A stretch of DNA of 64,000 nucleotides. Source: an uncultured Parabacteroides sp. Its GTDB lineage: Bacteria > Bacteroidota > Bacteroidia > Bacteroidales > Tannerellaceae. Position numbers and translations under genes: made by a program. Of this stretch, positions 15,675-25,918 are shown piece after piece. Positions within the stretch are counted from its first letter, which is position 1; every line of letters starts with the position of its first letter. The notes under the pieces were generated by a model that did not search any database, was not told where the DNA came from, and worked only from the letters and a program-made list of their open reading frames with translations. The stretch is taken from positions 1 to 64,000 of the forward strand of contig CASFNG010000015.1 in NCBI GenBank assembly GCA_949296075.1, read 5' to 3'.

Positions 15675-16796
15675 CTATTTAAGGATCTCCTGTAATTTAG
15701 CGTCGATCTCCTCGCCATGCAGGTTCTTGGCGATGATCGTGCCGTCCTTGTCCACCAGCACGGTGTGAGGGATACTGTTCACGCCATACAGCTGCGCGCC
15801 GGCGTTCTTCCACCCTTGCAGGTCGGAGAGTTGCGTCCATGTGATGTTAAGATCCTTCACGCCCTTCGCCCAGGCCTCCGCCTTGCTGTCGAGCGAGATA
15901 CCCACGATGTCGAAGCCCTTATTCTTGTATTTCTTGTAAGCGGCCACCAGGTTCGGCATATCGCGACGGCAGGGAGGGCACCAACTTGCCCAGAAGTCGA
16001 TCAGCACGACATTCTTCCCGTTGCCAACGAACTCGGAGAGCTTGTGCATCTTCCCATCCGCGTCAGCCATCTCAAAATCGGTGAATTTCTTGCCTACGGC
16101 CACGGTCTTCAGCACCTCCAAATGAGCCATCAGCTTATCGATATTAGGCACGGACTTAAATACAGAGTCTGCCTTGCCGATAATCTCGTTTTGCACCTCC
16201 TCCTCGATGTCGTACCGGAAATCATACAACAGCTTGGCGGCTGTCCGCTTAGTCGTGTTACCCAAGATGTAGGTCTTCGCCACGTCAGCGATCTGCCGCT
16301 CTATCTCCTCATACTTTTGGACAGCGGCCTCCGCCACCTTCTCGTCTTCCGACTTCAAGTCGGGCGTAAGCTCATCCAGTTTCGCCCGAAGGCCGTCCAT
16401 CTGTTCTTGCAGCGCCGTCAACGCGTCATTCTCGGGGGTACCGGATACCGACGACAACTTCTCGGCCAAGGTAGCCTTCAGCTGCCCGTTCTCCAACACG
16501 AAAACACTCGTGAAGGGCGCGTTCGCTCCAGCGGCCGCTCTTTGGGGCTCTACCACATCCTCGGCGAAAGCCAATTTATAAAGGGCCGGGTTCTCCTGGG
16601 ATCCTTGCAGCGTAAAGGTGCCATTCTGCACCAAGGCGCTATCGGCCGGAGCGACGTCGGGCACCCCGTATGCCGTCAGATATACATATTTGCCATTCAG
16701 GTCGGCGTTATCTACCGTACCGGTGATCTCATAGCCCGGCTTGTCGCAGGCGGCCAATAGCAGGGCCGCGGTAACGAATGTAAGATACTTTTTCAT
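15675..16796 (-). CDS. TlpA-family thiol-disulfide oxidoreductase lipoprotein (DUF4369 plus AhpC/TSA)
   Basis: 373 aa with a lipoprotein signal (LLLAAC, Cys17). A DUF4369 domain (about 20-120) and a charged helical linker with coiled-coil character (125-230) come first. A thioredoxin-fold domain follows with the redox motif WCPPC (C273, C276) and cis-proline region GVNSIPHTVLVD. Such proteins reduce disulfides in the periplasm of Bacteroidales. A TACCTTCG sequence at 16850-16857 on the minus strand may be its -7 box. Monocistronic. Confidence 0.9.
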   Translation of the reverse strand: MKKYLTFVTAALLLAACDKPGYEITGTVDNADLNGKYVYLTAYGVPDVAPADSALVQNGTFTLQGSQENPALYKLAFAEDVVEPQRAAAGANAPFTSVFVLENGQLKATLAEKLSSVSGTPENDALTALQEQMDGLRAKLDELTPDLKSEDEKVAEAAVQKYEEIERQIADVAKTYILGNTTKRTAAKLLYDFRYDIEEEVQNEIIGKADSVFKSVPNIDKLMAHLEVLKTVAVGKKFTDFEMADADGKMHKLSEFVGNGKNVVLIDFWASWCPPCRRDMPNLVAAYKKYKNKGFDIVGISLDSKAEAWAKGVKDLNITWTQLSDLQGWKNAGAQLYGVNSIPHTVLVDKDGTIIAKNLHGEEIDAKLQEILK

Positions 16797-16998
16797 TTTG
16801 TCAGCGTGTTATGTGAATAAATCTGTCTTGCTGTTCGCAATACCTCCCGCGAAGGTAGAAAATCTTTCCGACAAACCGTATCTTCCAAGGAAGCGGAATG
16901 CGCTCTACTTTAGTTAAAAACGCAGTCTTTTCCCTCTCTCCTTAAAGTCTGATAGCGCAAGTATCCCTTAGCCGGACACGAGACGGCGACAAACGAGA

Positions 16999-17031
16999 AC
17001 GGCCATCCCCCAAATACCGGAGGACGGCCGT
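16999..17031 (-). terminator. Hairpin after the DUF4091 gene
   Basis: Arms ACGGCC (16999-17004) and GGCCGT (17026-17031) close a stem about 30 bp past the stop of the DUF4091 gene. No strong T run follows, so this is a possible rather than certain terminator. Confidence 0.5.
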
Positions 17032-17059
17032 GATTAAAGTAACTGCATGAATCGCTTCC

Positions 17060-18883
17060 TCAATCCGCCAACAGATCGGAAAGCTGGTTGATGATCTGAA
17101 GCCCCTCGCGTACATCCGCCGCGATTTTCGTCTCATCGAAATCCTTCTCGCTCAGGAACACGGGCAGATGCCGGTCCAATTTCCCGATCAGCTCACGGGC
17201 TTGCGGGTTATCGGACCGGGCCGCCAATTCCCTCAAGACACGGACTTTCTCGAAATCCACGATACCTTCCCGCATCTTCTCGAAGCGGATACAGCTCTTG
17301 CCACCGGGATAGACCATATAGCAGTCTCCCGCCGCCCAAGAGCCGTGGCGCGCGTCGCGGTTCACGTCCTCGGGCCAAGCGTCGTAAGCCCAACGCAAGA
17401 AACCGTCATATCCATGAGCCATCACGTACCAGCTGATCCACCGCCCCTCGATAGGGGGAGAGAATACGAAATTATTGGGCACCGGCGGGTTGCAACACAC
17501 ATAGACGGTAGAGGTACGCCCCTCTTGTCGCCGCTTGGCCTGCTCAGCCACGGTCGGTTCCTCGCCATAGAGGAAAGAGTAATCGTCCAGCAAGCCATCC
17601 AGCTCCTCATGCCAATTACCGGCATAGGTGATCTTCCAATTCTTGTCGTGCGCCTTCACCACCTTGATCGCCGCCAAGGTCTCCTCCATCGGGTTCTCGT
17701 TGATCCCTATATAGGTGATGTCAAACCATCCTTTCGCCTCCAGATGGAACTTGAAGTCGGTCAGGAAAATGTTCCACATCCGCTCGAACTCCTCCGAGGT
17801 CGGGGCCCAATTAATATAGGAATAGTCGCCCGTCGCCTCGTCCAGATAGCGATGGCGGAATCCCCACGGGATCGGCGTATAAAGCGTGATCGCCTCGTTG
17901 ACCCCACATTCCATCGCCAATTCCACATACTCGTCGAATATCGTATAATCAAAGGCCCAGTTTCCATCCGTCTTCTTGATCCACTCGATCATCCCTCCCT
18001 CGATCATGTACGAGTTGTCCGACCAAGGCGAGTGTATCCCGTAAGTGGTGATGTAGGTTCCCCCCGCGTTCGCGTAATGGCTGAGGTGCTTCCTCAGCAG
18101 CAGCTTATGCTCTTCCGACCAAGGCTCCACGTCGTTGTACCAAGCCACCGCCCACGGATTCTGCCACAAGTCCAGCCTATATTCCCAATCCTTGGGCAAG
18201 GGGAGCAACTGATCCTGCACCGTGATCTCCACGTTCAGCGCCCGGGCCTCGCCGCCCTTCGCCTTCACCTCGACTTGCCCCTTATAGACACCCGGGGCAG
18301 TCCCTCTCGGCACATCCACCATCATCCATACCGGACGGGTAGTCTCGGACGGGAGATCGAAACGATCCAAGGTCTCGAACCGGTCGGGCATCAAGAAACC
18401 CGATTTATACGGGGATTCCCCGCAGATCGCCTTCTTGTCGGCATAAGGGTAATTAGACAACACATAACGTACAAGCTCGAACGTGATTTGATCGCCCGAT
18501 ATGACATTCCCCTCGGCGCTTCTCAAATCGCCTGCCTCCACTCGAACCTGCTCCCATGCGTCGGCGGACCAAACCAAGATCTGGGCGTTCGCCCGCTCGC
18601 CCCGCCACACGGTAGCGGTATAGGTAGGCGACAAGGTTTTATCCGTGCTCACCGGGGCTTCCTTCCGGAAGTAGAGCCGATCGGTCGATCCAAAGGCGGC
18701 GTGGAGGCCAGCCTGGTTCTCCCAGGCCGGCTCATCCAAGCAATAATCAAACGTCAACTCGGGCTCATAATGATGGCTCCGGGTCGGGACAAACGAGGAA
18801 TCGATCTGTCCCGGATATACTTGGCCTATACAAAATTGAGAATATGCTATGCAGCTAATGATCGTTATAAATACTTTTTTCAT
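17060..18883 (-). CDS. DUF4091 glycoside hydrolase-like protein (GH123-related)
   Basis: 607 aa with a signal peptide (MKKVFITIISCIAYSQFCIGQ). An N-terminal beta-sandwich (about 60-240) is followed by a TIM barrel in which YIGINENPMEE carries likely catalytic acids, and by the DUF4091 end (RWISWYVMAHGYDGFLRWAYD). Families of this architecture include GH123 beta-N-acetylgalactosaminidases. It lies 81 bp after a susD gene and is the only enzyme in this polysaccharide locus, so the glycan may contain GalNAc. That specificity is inference. Confidence 0.75.
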   Translation of the reverse strand: MKKVFITIISCIAYSQFCIGQVYPGQIDSSFVPTRSHHYEPELTFDYCLDEPAWENQAGLHAAFGSTDRLYFRKEAPVSTDKTLSPTYTATVWRGERANAQILVWSADAWEQVRVEAGDLRSAEGNVISGDQITFELVRYVLSNYPYADKKAICGESPYKSGFLMPDRFETLDRFDLPSETTRPVWMMVDVPRGTAPGVYKGQVEVKAKGGEARALNVEITVQDQLLPLPKDWEYRLDLWQNPWAVAWYNDVEPWSEEHKLLLRKHLSHYANAGGTYITTYGIHSPWSDNSYMIEGGMIEWIKKTDGNWAFDYTIFDEYVELAMECGVNEAITLYTPIPWGFRHRYLDEATGDYSYINWAPTSEEFERMWNIFLTDFKFHLEAKGWFDITYIGINENPMEETLAAIKVVKAHDKNWKITYAGNWHEELDGLLDDYSFLYGEEPTVAEQAKRRQEGRTSTVYVCCNPPVPNNFVFSPPIEGRWISWYVMAHGYDGFLRWAYDAWPEDVNRDARHGSWAAGDCYMVYPGGKSCIRFEKMREGIVDFEKVRVLRELAARSDNPQARELIGKLDRHLPVFLSEKDFDETKIAADVREGLQIINQLSDLLAD

Positions 18884-18964
18884 GCGATTATATCTTTGAT
18901 TAAAAACTTGGCCATGAAAAATCCTTTATATCTCCATGTTTTCAGGAAAAGATCTCCATGCTTT

Positions 18965-20623
18965 TTACCAACCCGGGTTTTGCTCCAACGTACCTTGCGA
19001 CAGCTGTACCTGTTGCAGGGGAATCGGGGACCACCAATGCTTCGGGGTCTCGAATTTCCGTGCCGAGGCCGCCTGCACGACCACGAATCCCTCGTCGTCC
19101 ACCTGGATGTCTTGCCCGATCGTCAGCTCCGGGAATTTCTCTTGAAACTCCGTACCCACGAACTTCACGCCCCGTATCGCCTGCGGGAGTACCGTAACGG
19201 CTGTCCCCCAACGGCGCAAGTCGTCCCGGCGATACCCCTCGAAGGCCAGCTCCACCGTCCGCTCCCGGCGAATCTCGTCCAGCATATTCAAGCCATTGGC
19301 CGTCACGAAAGCGTTCGTGAGGCGCGGCATATTCGCCCGGCTCCGCAGGTCGTTGATCGTCAGGTCAAGCTGATCGTCGGTGATCGCCCCGTTCTTCTCG
19401 AACAAGGCCTCCGCCAAGATCAGCAGTACCTCGCCATAACGGAACTCCTTGAAATCGTATTCGCCGATAAACTGCACGGCGTCCAGCGTCTCATCCATGA
19501 ACTTACGGATCATATAACCCGTGCGGGTAGAGTTGGTACCCAAGAAACTGGGCTCCACGGCCACCCAACCGCCACCTTCCGAGAAGATCTCGCTACCCGG
19601 CACCACGAAGGTCTGCTCCATCCGGGAATCCCGGTTCTCGAACTCGCTGCGCTGTGTCTCAAATCCTTGGAACAACGGAGACTTGTCAATAGGCAATCCG
19701 TCCGTGCAGAGATAGAGATCCGCCATGTTCTTGGTGGGAGCCATCGCCCCGAGCAACAGCTCGCGCGTCCAGTTATGGGTAGCTCTCAGTGCATAATAAC
19801 GCCGTGCCAGAAGCACCTCCTTGCTATCATCCCCTTGCAAGATATGTAGGTATTTATAGCTCTGCTCACCCATCTCCCGGTAAAGCTCATACTCCTTGGA
19901 ATCGACCACCGCCTGGGCCGACTGGACAGCGAGGTCCAGATACTTGCTCGCATCCGCTCCATCGTGATATTTCTCCCAGGTTCCCTCGAACAAGGCGACA
20001 CGGGCTTTCAGGGCCAAGGCCGCGCCTTGGGTCGTACGGCCCAGCTCGTCGGCCGTCAGCTCGCTCTGCAAAGGCAAGAGGGGGATCGCCTTGTCTAAAT
20101 CCTCGATGATGAAATCCGCGATCTCCTGCTGGGATGAGCGGGGCATATACAACTCCTCCGAGGAGGTGTTCAAGGGAATGTCTATCTTGGGCACCCCTCC
20201 GTAATTCTTCATCAGCTTCCAATAATTATAAGCCCTGAAGAAATAGGCCTCCCCTTTCCAGCGACCGATCTCCTCATCGGTCAGCCCCGACTCGTCCGCC
20301 TTCTTCAATAGATAAGAGGTGGATTGGATATATTGCCAAGGCGTATCCCAATCGGTAGAGTTCACGGGAGCGATATAGGAGCCGTCGCTGACGTCATCCG
20401 TCCCCTGCCCGAACGCTATATCCGAGTTCTCGTCTATGAACTGCGAGACCTCTTGCAAGCTGAAGTAAAAATCATTCGCCGCCAACTGGAAATCCGCCGG
20501 CTTAATCCAAAATACGGCATCAGATACCTGATCCATCGGTTCCATGTCCAGATCACAATTGGATAACCCCAACATGGCGAACGCCGCGATAATTATATCA
20601 AATCGTTTCATAATGTTCTTCAT
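18965..20623 (-). CDS. SusD/RagB-family outer-membrane glycan-binding lipoprotein
   Basis: 552 aa with a lipoprotein signal (AMLGLSNC, Cys23) and the SusD fold. TPR-like helices (for example IGRWKGEAYFFRAYNYWKLM) and the C-terminal ERTVELAFEGYRRDDLRRW motif are typical. It starts 14 bp after the susC stop. The protein caps the SusC barrel and binds glycan on the cell surface. Its partner is the SusC at 20638-24066. Confidence 0.95.
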   Translation of the reverse strand: MKNIMKRFDIIIAAFAMLGLSNCDLDMEPMDQVSDAVFWIKPADFQLAANDFYFSLQEVSQFIDENSDIAFGQGTDDVSDGSYIAPVNSTDWDTPWQYIQSTSYLLKKADESGLTDEEIGRWKGEAYFFRAYNYWKLMKNYGGVPKIDIPLNTSSEELYMPRSSQQEIADFIIEDLDKAIPLLPLQSELTADELGRTTQGAALALKARVALFEGTWEKYHDGADASKYLDLAVQSAQAVVDSKEYELYREMGEQSYKYLHILQGDDSKEVLLARRYYALRATHNWTRELLLGAMAPTKNMADLYLCTDGLPIDKSPLFQGFETQRSEFENRDSRMEQTFVVPGSEIFSEGGGWVAVEPSFLGTNSTRTGYMIRKFMDETLDAVQFIGEYDFKEFRYGEVLLILAEALFEKNGAITDDQLDLTINDLRSRANMPRLTNAFVTANGLNMLDEIRRERTVELAFEGYRRDDLRRWGTAVTVLPQAIRGVKFVGTEFQEKFPELTIGQDIQVDDEGFVVVQAASARKFETPKHWWSPIPLQQVQLSQGTLEQNPGW

Positions 20624-20637
20624 GATCTATAGAGCCT

Positions 20638-23600
20638 TTAAAATGTCAAATCAATACCGAATGAATAATAACGCTGGAACGGATAGTTGAATCCTCCCGT
20701 ATCCGACTCCGGATCCCATCCTCCCTTCACGCCGTGGATCTCAAATAAGTCCTGGCCGCTGACATAGAAACGGGTTCTCTCAATACCTATCTTCGCCAAC
20801 AGGTTCGTAGGCAGCGTATAACCGATCTGGATATTCTTCAAGCGGACGTAAGCCGCGTTGATCTTCTGCAAGGTGGACGCCTGGTAATTCCAATGACGGA
20901 TGTCACCGTGGGTCAGACGGGGATAATAAGCGTCGGGACGATCCTCGTTCCAGGTCTCACCGTAATAGAAACGAGGCGGATAACGCCACCAATCACTCCA
21001 AGGCATCGAGAACTCACCCGTACGGAACAGGGTACGCTTCGCCACTCCTTGGAAGAACAGGCTGATGTCGAAATTATTCCACTTGGCGCCCAGCGTCAGG
21101 CCGAAGTTGAAACGCGGCGTGATGGAGCCTACATATTCGGCGTCGCCGTCGTCGCCTTCCGCGTCACCATAGGTAGAGATCCTACCGTCACCGTTCAGAT
21201 CCTTGAATTTCGCGTCGCCGATCCCGATGTTCGACGGCACGCCCTCCAACTGCTTGTAAGCGTCTAATTCCGCCTGATCCTTGATCACGCCGTCATACAC
21301 GTAAGCGAAATAGGAATTGATCGGGTAGCCCTCGCGGGTAGCGTTCAAGCCTAACTCATAGGTATCCTGGCCTCCGTAATCGACCAGCTTGTTCTTCGCG
21401 TCGCTCAACTGGAATGTAGCCGAGTACTCTACCTCACCGATCTTGTCGGCCCAATTCAAGGTCAGCTCAAAACCGTTGGTCCGCAGCTTACCGGAATTGG
21501 AGTCCGGCGGGGTAGCGCCCAACATACTGGGATAAGTCACCGGGATCAACATATTATTGTTGCGCTTCACGAAGTAATCGAACGAGACGCCTAACCGGGA
21601 ATCCAGGAAAGCCGCGTCGATACCTACGTTTATATTCTCCAAGATCTCCCACGAGCGATCCACGCCGGCGAGCACGTCCAGCACGATCGCCTGTGACTGC
21701 GAGCCACTTCCAAAGGGATAAGTCATCACGGTTCCCCAGCCATCATCATGAAACTTCAACAACTGGATATAATCGTACAGACGGATCCCCTCCTGATTAC
21801 CGGTCTGTCCGTAAGAAGCCCTCAACTTCAACTCGTTGAACACATTGGAATCCTTCATGAACTCCTCTTGCGAGATACGCCAGCTGGCGGATACACCCGG
21901 GAACATACGCCAACGATTACCCGGAGCGAAGCGGGAACTGCCGTCGTAACGGAAATTGGTCTCTAAAATGTACTTATGTTTGTAGTTATACCCGATACGG
22001 GCGAAAGCGGATCCCGTCGCCCAATGCTCCGCTGAGGCGTTGTTTTGCATATTTCCCGTACCACCTAAGTTCAACTCCCACAGCTGGTCCGTGATAAAGT
22101 TGTCGCGACGGGCCATAAACATACGGATCTCCTCCTTCTCGTAAGCCACACCAATCATGGCATCCAAATGATGATCCCCGCCAAAGTCCTTATTGTAATT
22201 CAGGTAGGCGGTATAGTTCTGATAAATGGTCTCCTGCGTGGTACGATCCACAGCCGCCTGTTCCGGGCTACTTGCTCCCGTATAGTAATTAATAGCGCCA
22301 TCCCAGGTATAAAGAGGAATCGCTTTCGCTATATCCTCGTTGTTCAGGTTCTCATAGTTCACACCCGCTTGAGCATTCAACACCAAGCCATCCGTGATAT
22401 TGGCCACCAACCTGAAATTACCGTTCATCTCGCGGGTATTAAACGTGGCAGTCTCGCTCTCCTTAGCCAAGGCGATCGCGTTACTCCAGCCACCTTGCGT
22501 GAAGAACTGGCCATATTGGTTATAAATCGGGAAGTTCGGCATATCAAACATCGCCTCACCGATTACCCAAGCTCCATTGCTTCCCACATCCGTCCGCTTC
22601 TGGTTCTCCAAGGAGACCTTCGTCTCTAACCTCAACCACTTCGCCAACTGATAATCGTAGTTCAAGCGCAAGTTCAGGCGGGTGTTGTTGTCGTCCGCAT
22701 ATCTTACCACACCATATTGCTTACTATAACCGGCAGACAGATAATAGTTGGACTTCTCTCCTCCACCCGAGATCGTCAAGTTATGCTTGTGTTGCACACC
22801 ATTCGTAAGCAGCTCGTCCATCCAGTCCGTATTGGTAAAGAACAATTTCCATCCCGGTTGCGTCGGGTGATCGATCGGGTTGGGATCGTTCGCCAAGATC
22901 CGGTCCAGTAACTCTTGCGTATAAACCGGAGCCGCGCCATTATGGATATTGGCCTCATTATCCATGATCGCCATCTCGTAGTTCGTGGGAGCCTCCATTA
23001 TGCCCGTCATTCGGGTGATCGCGAGATTCCCGTTATACGTAAGTTTCGGGCCACCGCTCCGTCCCTTCTTCGTCGTGATCAAGACGACTCCACCAGCCGC
23101 ACGGGCTCCATAAATAGAGGCGGCGGCATCCTTCAAGACCGAGATCGCCTCTATGTCCTGGGGGTTGATCATGTTCATGTCGCCCGGTATACCATCCACC
23201 AATACCAACGGAGTATTTCCGCCATTCACGGACGAAGCACCACGAACATTGATGTCAAAAGCCTCATTACCGGGCTGTCCGGAGCCACGCTGGATGACCA
23301 TTCCCGGGATCTCGCCCTGCAAGGCGGACAGCACGTTCGTGACAGGCTTGGACTCGATCGCCTCTGAGGATATTTTCGAGATCGCCCCGGAGATATTGCT
23401 TCTCCTCTGGGTACCATAACCGATCACGACCACCTCTTCCAGCTTCTGGGTATCCTCTCTCAAACGTATGTTAAGCACTTGGTTGCCACTCACCGTTGCC
23501 TCCTCCGACAAATATCCTATGTAAGAAACCTGGAGCACATCGTCTTGAGACGCCTCTATGCTAAAACGACCATTCACGTCGGTGATCGTACCATTTGAGG

Positions 23601-24066
23601 TACCTTTCACGACAACATTGGCACCAATTATCGGCTCACCATGCTCATCCGTGACCGTTCCGGACACCTTATTGGCCTGTTGGGACACCCTTGGGGCGGA
23701 ATCTTTCTTATAAATCACGATATGTTTGCCCTCGATCGTATAGGACAATCCCTGGTTTGCCAAGATCGTACGCAAGACTTCATGGATGTTTTGCCTCGTG
23801 ACCGTCACGGACACCCGCTCATCCAAGTTGATCTCGTCATTATTATACCAAAAGGAGTAATCACTCTGGCTCTTGATCTCGTCCAGCACCTCCGATATGG
23901 TCACGTTTTGCAGATCCAGCGAGATCTCCAATGTCTGCGAGTAGTCTGCCTTCGCGGAGACATGATATACACAAAACATACATAACACGGCTATTCTCAG
24001 GACATCGAACGCCCTTTTAAGGCTAACTTTCGGCACATAAAACTTCACGTGTGGAATTAATTTCAT
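20638..24066 (-). CDS. SusC/RagA-family TonB-dependent transporter with STN domain
   Basis: 1142 aa from the ATG at 24066, which gives a plausible export signal (about residues 15-41). An STN domain (SLDLQNVTISEVLDEI) shows this transporter signals to the FecR/sigma pair. A carboxypeptidase-like beta-sandwich follows (VSGTVTDEHGEPIIGANV), then the plug with the conserved VLKDAAASIYGARAAGG and VVLITTKKG segments, and the barrel ending in FGIDLTF. The locus is arranged sigma, FecR, SusC, SusD, enzyme. It serves as an intact internal reference for the damaged SusC at 53479-56466. Confidence 0.95.
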   Translation of the reverse strand: MKLIPHVKFYVPKVSLKRAFDVLRIAVLCMFCVYHVSAKADYSQTLEISLDLQNVTISEVLDEIKSQSDYSFWYNNDEINLDERVSVTVTRQNIHEVLRTILANQGLSYTIEGKHIVIYKKDSAPRVSQQANKVSGTVTDEHGEPIIGANVVVKGTSNGTITDVNGRFSIEASQDDVLQVSYIGYLSEEATVSGNQVLNIRLREDTQKLEEVVVIGYGTQRRSNISGAISKISSEAIESKPVTNVLSALQGEIPGMVIQRGSGQPGNEAFDINVRGASSVNGGNTPLVLVDGIPGDMNMINPQDIEAISVLKDAAASIYGARAAGGVVLITTKKGRSGGPKLTYNGNLAITRMTGIMEAPTNYEMAIMDNEANIHNGAAPVYTQELLDRILANDPNPIDHPTQPGWKLFFTNTDWMDELLTNGVQHKHNLTISGGGEKSNYYLSAGYSKQYGVVRYADDNNTRLNLRLNYDYQLAKWLRLETKVSLENQKRTDVGSNGAWVIGEAMFDMPNFPIYNQYGQFFTQGGWSNAIALAKESETATFNTREMNGNFRLVANITDGLVLNAQAGVNYENLNNEDIAKAIPLYTWDGAINYYTGASSPEQAAVDRTTQETIYQNYTAYLNYNKDFGGDHHLDAMIGVAYEKEEIRMFMARRDNFITDQLWELNLGGTGNMQNNASAEHWATGSAFARIGYNYKHKYILETNFRYDGSSRFAPGNRWRMFPGVSASWRISQEEFMKDSNVFNELKLRASYGQTGNQEGIRLYDYIQLLKFHDDGWGTVMTYPFGSGSQSQAIVLDVLAGVDRSWEILENINVGIDAAFLDSRLGVSFDYFVKRNNNMLIPVTYPSMLGATPPDSNSGKLRTNGFELTLNWADKIGEVEYSATFQLSDAKNKLVDYGGQDTYELGLNATREGYPINSYFAYVYDGVIKDQAELDAYKQLEGVPSNIGIGDAKFKDLNGDGRISTYGDAEGDDGDAEYVGSITPRFNFGLTLGAKWNNFDISLFFQGVAKRTLFRTGEFSMPWSDWWRYPPRFYYGETWNEDRPDAYYPRLTHGDIRHWNYQASTLQKINAAYVRLKNIQIGYTLPTNLLAKIGIERTRFYVSGQDLFEIHGVKGGWDPESDTGGFNYPFQRYYSFGIDLTF

Positions 24067-24218
24067 ACTTTTGCGATGATTTAAAGTTTGTAATTGTATT
24101 GCGATAATTCTAACTTGAATCTTTAACACGGAAAATGCGGCAACATTTTCCGTGTTATCCTTTTGTTCTTCCTTCCCGTCTTATCCCATAGGCAATCCCG
24201 ATTTATAGTTTAACTTCA

Positions 24219-25061
24219 TTATCTCTTCCTGATCTCGATCTGGTTCCCGCCCATCTCATACCGGATCGGCCTGTTCATTGTCATGACCCTAAGGATCTGG
24301 TCAAGGCTCTCGCCATGCACGAAATCCCCCGTGAACGGGGTCTTTTTCAGCTCATCCCCCACGATATTGATCCGGACATTGAAATGCCGCTCCAGCTGTC
24401 TCGCGATTTGCTCTAACGGCTGGTTCACGAAGTTGAAATGTCCCCGCATCCATGCGGTATAATCCTCCGCTTTCACGTCTGTCGTCTGGAAAACATCCGT
24501 ACTTTCCGAATAAGAGACCTGTTGCCCGGGCTTGATACGGATAAGATTCTCCGTATCCAATCCTACCCCCACCTCGCCCTCTTGCAAGGTAACCTCGATC
24601 TCTCGCTCTTCCTTATAGGCTTTCACGTTGAATTTGGTGCCCAACACTTTCACCCGAAGATTCTTGGCGCTTACGATAAATGGACGGGCCTTATCCTTGA
24701 ACACCTCGAAAAACGCCTCCCCATCTATGCTCACCTCCCGGCAGCGGTCAGAGAAAACCGCCGGATAACGCATGGTCGTGGCGGAGTTGAGCGTCACCTT
24801 TGTCCCGTCGGCCAGCATGACTGTCGCCCGCTCTCCCATCGGGCTCACCTTCTCCAGCCATTCGCCCTCTTGACGCTCCGTGCCATCCAGCAGATAATGG
24901 CTGAATATCCCCACCAAGATAGCGAGTGAAGCCGCTATAGCGATCGCCTTCCGCAGGACAATCCTACGCCGGTCGCGTTGGATACGACGGGTGACCGTGA
25001 GATAGATCTCCTCCCTCATCTCATCACCCATTCGCTTTATGATCTCTTTCCTTGTTTCCAT
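24219..25061 (-). CDS. FecR-family anti-sigma factor
   Basis: 280 aa with a short cytoplasmic N-terminus, one membrane helix (about residues 36-55, IAIAASLAILVGIFSHYLL), and a periplasmic FecR domain (GERATVMLADGTKVTLN, then VSIDGEAFFEV) and DUF4974-like C-terminus. It lies 71 bp after the sigma gene and 152 bp before susC. It would hold the ECF sigma factor until the STN domain of the loaded transporter contacts it. Confidence 0.93.
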   Translation of the reverse strand: METRKEIIKRMGDEMREEIYLTVTRRIQRDRRRIVLRKAIAIAASLAILVGIFSHYLLDGTERQEGEWLEKVSPMGERATVMLADGTKVTLNSATTMRYPAVFSDRCREVSIDGEAFFEVFKDKARPFIVSAKNLRVKVLGTKFNVKAYKEEREIEVTLQEGEVGVGLDTENLIRIKPGQQVSYSESTDVFQTTDVKAEDYTAWMRGHFNFVNQPLEQIARQLERHFNVRINIVGDELKKTPFTGDFVHGESLDQILRVMTMNRPIRYEMGGNQIEIRKR

Positions 25062-25132
25062 TATACTATCGCTTGCTATAAGGAAAGAGTAGGGATACTT
25101 GAAAAACGTTTAAGGCATTCGCCTCTTTTTTC

Positions 25133-25729
25133 TCAAAACAAGAACGGCAAGAACCAAGAGAAGGACATATTTGGGAAAATCGGTCTCAAATAGGCGATCA
25201 GCCGATCTACGGCGAGCTTCATCTGCACCCTGACGGTACTTTCCTTGATCGACAGCATCTCGGCGATCTCCTTGGGTTTCAATCCCTCCTCCCTCGCCAG
25301 CAAGAAGATGATCCGGCATCGCTCCGGCAAGGAGTCGATCGCTTGGCTCAAGACATCTCTCAGCTCCTCCGACTCAAGCAGCTCCAAGGGGGAATCGCCA
25401 TCCTCCGGCTCATTCCCGATCAGCTCCTCGATCGGGACCTGCCCGTCGCGCCTGTTCTTGGAGAGCCAACGCAACGCCTCGTTGCGGACAGAGGCAAACA
25501 GGTACGCGTCGATGCTCTCGATGTCGGCAAGGCGCTTCTTCGACTTCCAGATCGAGTAAAACACCTCCGACACGACCTCCTTGCAGGCCTCCTTCTCCCC
25601 TACATGATAGTAGGCGAACCTAAAGACCTGATCGTAATACAAATGGAAGAAACGGTCGAACGCCCCGCGGTCGTCGGCGGCGACCGCGGATAACAGTGTA
25701 TCTCTCCTATCCCGTTTCAACACTTTCAT
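25133..25729 (-). CDS. ECF RNA polymerase sigma factor (sigma-70 family, Bacteroidetes PUL type)
   Basis: 198 aa from the ATG at 25729; an upstream ATG in the same frame would add 31 unlike residues. Region 2 (FDRFFHLYYDQVFRFAYYH, then DAYLFASVRNEALRWL) and region 4 (LPERCRIIFLLAREEGLKP, then EIAEMLSIKESTVRVQM) are clear. With FecR next door it forms the trans-envelope switch for the SusC/SusD locus. Confidence 0.93.
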   Translation of the reverse strand: MKVLKRDRRDTLLSAVAADDRGAFDRFFHLYYDQVFRFAYYHVGEKEACKEVVSEVFYSIWKSKKRLADIESIDAYLFASVRNEALRWLSKNRRDGQVPIEELIGNEPEDGDSPLELLESEELRDVLSQAIDSLPERCRIIFLLAREEGLKPKEIAEMLSIKESTVRVQMKLAVDRLIAYLRPIFPNMSFSWFLPFLF

Positions 25730-25768
25730 GCCTGTATGATGAATGAAGACTACCTTAATATCAAGACG

Positions 25769-25784
25769 CAAATATACAAAAATA
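25769..25784 (-). promoter_or_regulatory. Possible promoter boxes of the ECF sigma gene
   Basis: Two adjacent minus-strand matches to TAnnTTTG, TATTTTTG (25777-25784) and TATATTTG (25769-25776), lie 40-55 bp before the sigma start codon. Confidence 0.45.
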
Positions 25785-25918
25785 CAAGTCTCTTCGTACC
25801 ACCTTGTTGGACGGAAAATCAACCTCCCGGAAAAACATCCCCATCAAAAAAGGGAATCTTCCCCAACGATACAGGAAACCTCGGGCACGAATATCCGTAC
25901 CCAGGGCGCTTATTCTTG

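Noticed and set aside
17168-19849. An 893-codon open frame on the plus strand
   Set aside because: It runs opposite the DUF4091 and susD genes, whose products are clearly recognisable; its translation has no family resemblance and is rich in Arg/His/Pro, as expected of a mirror frame in GC-rich coding DNA.
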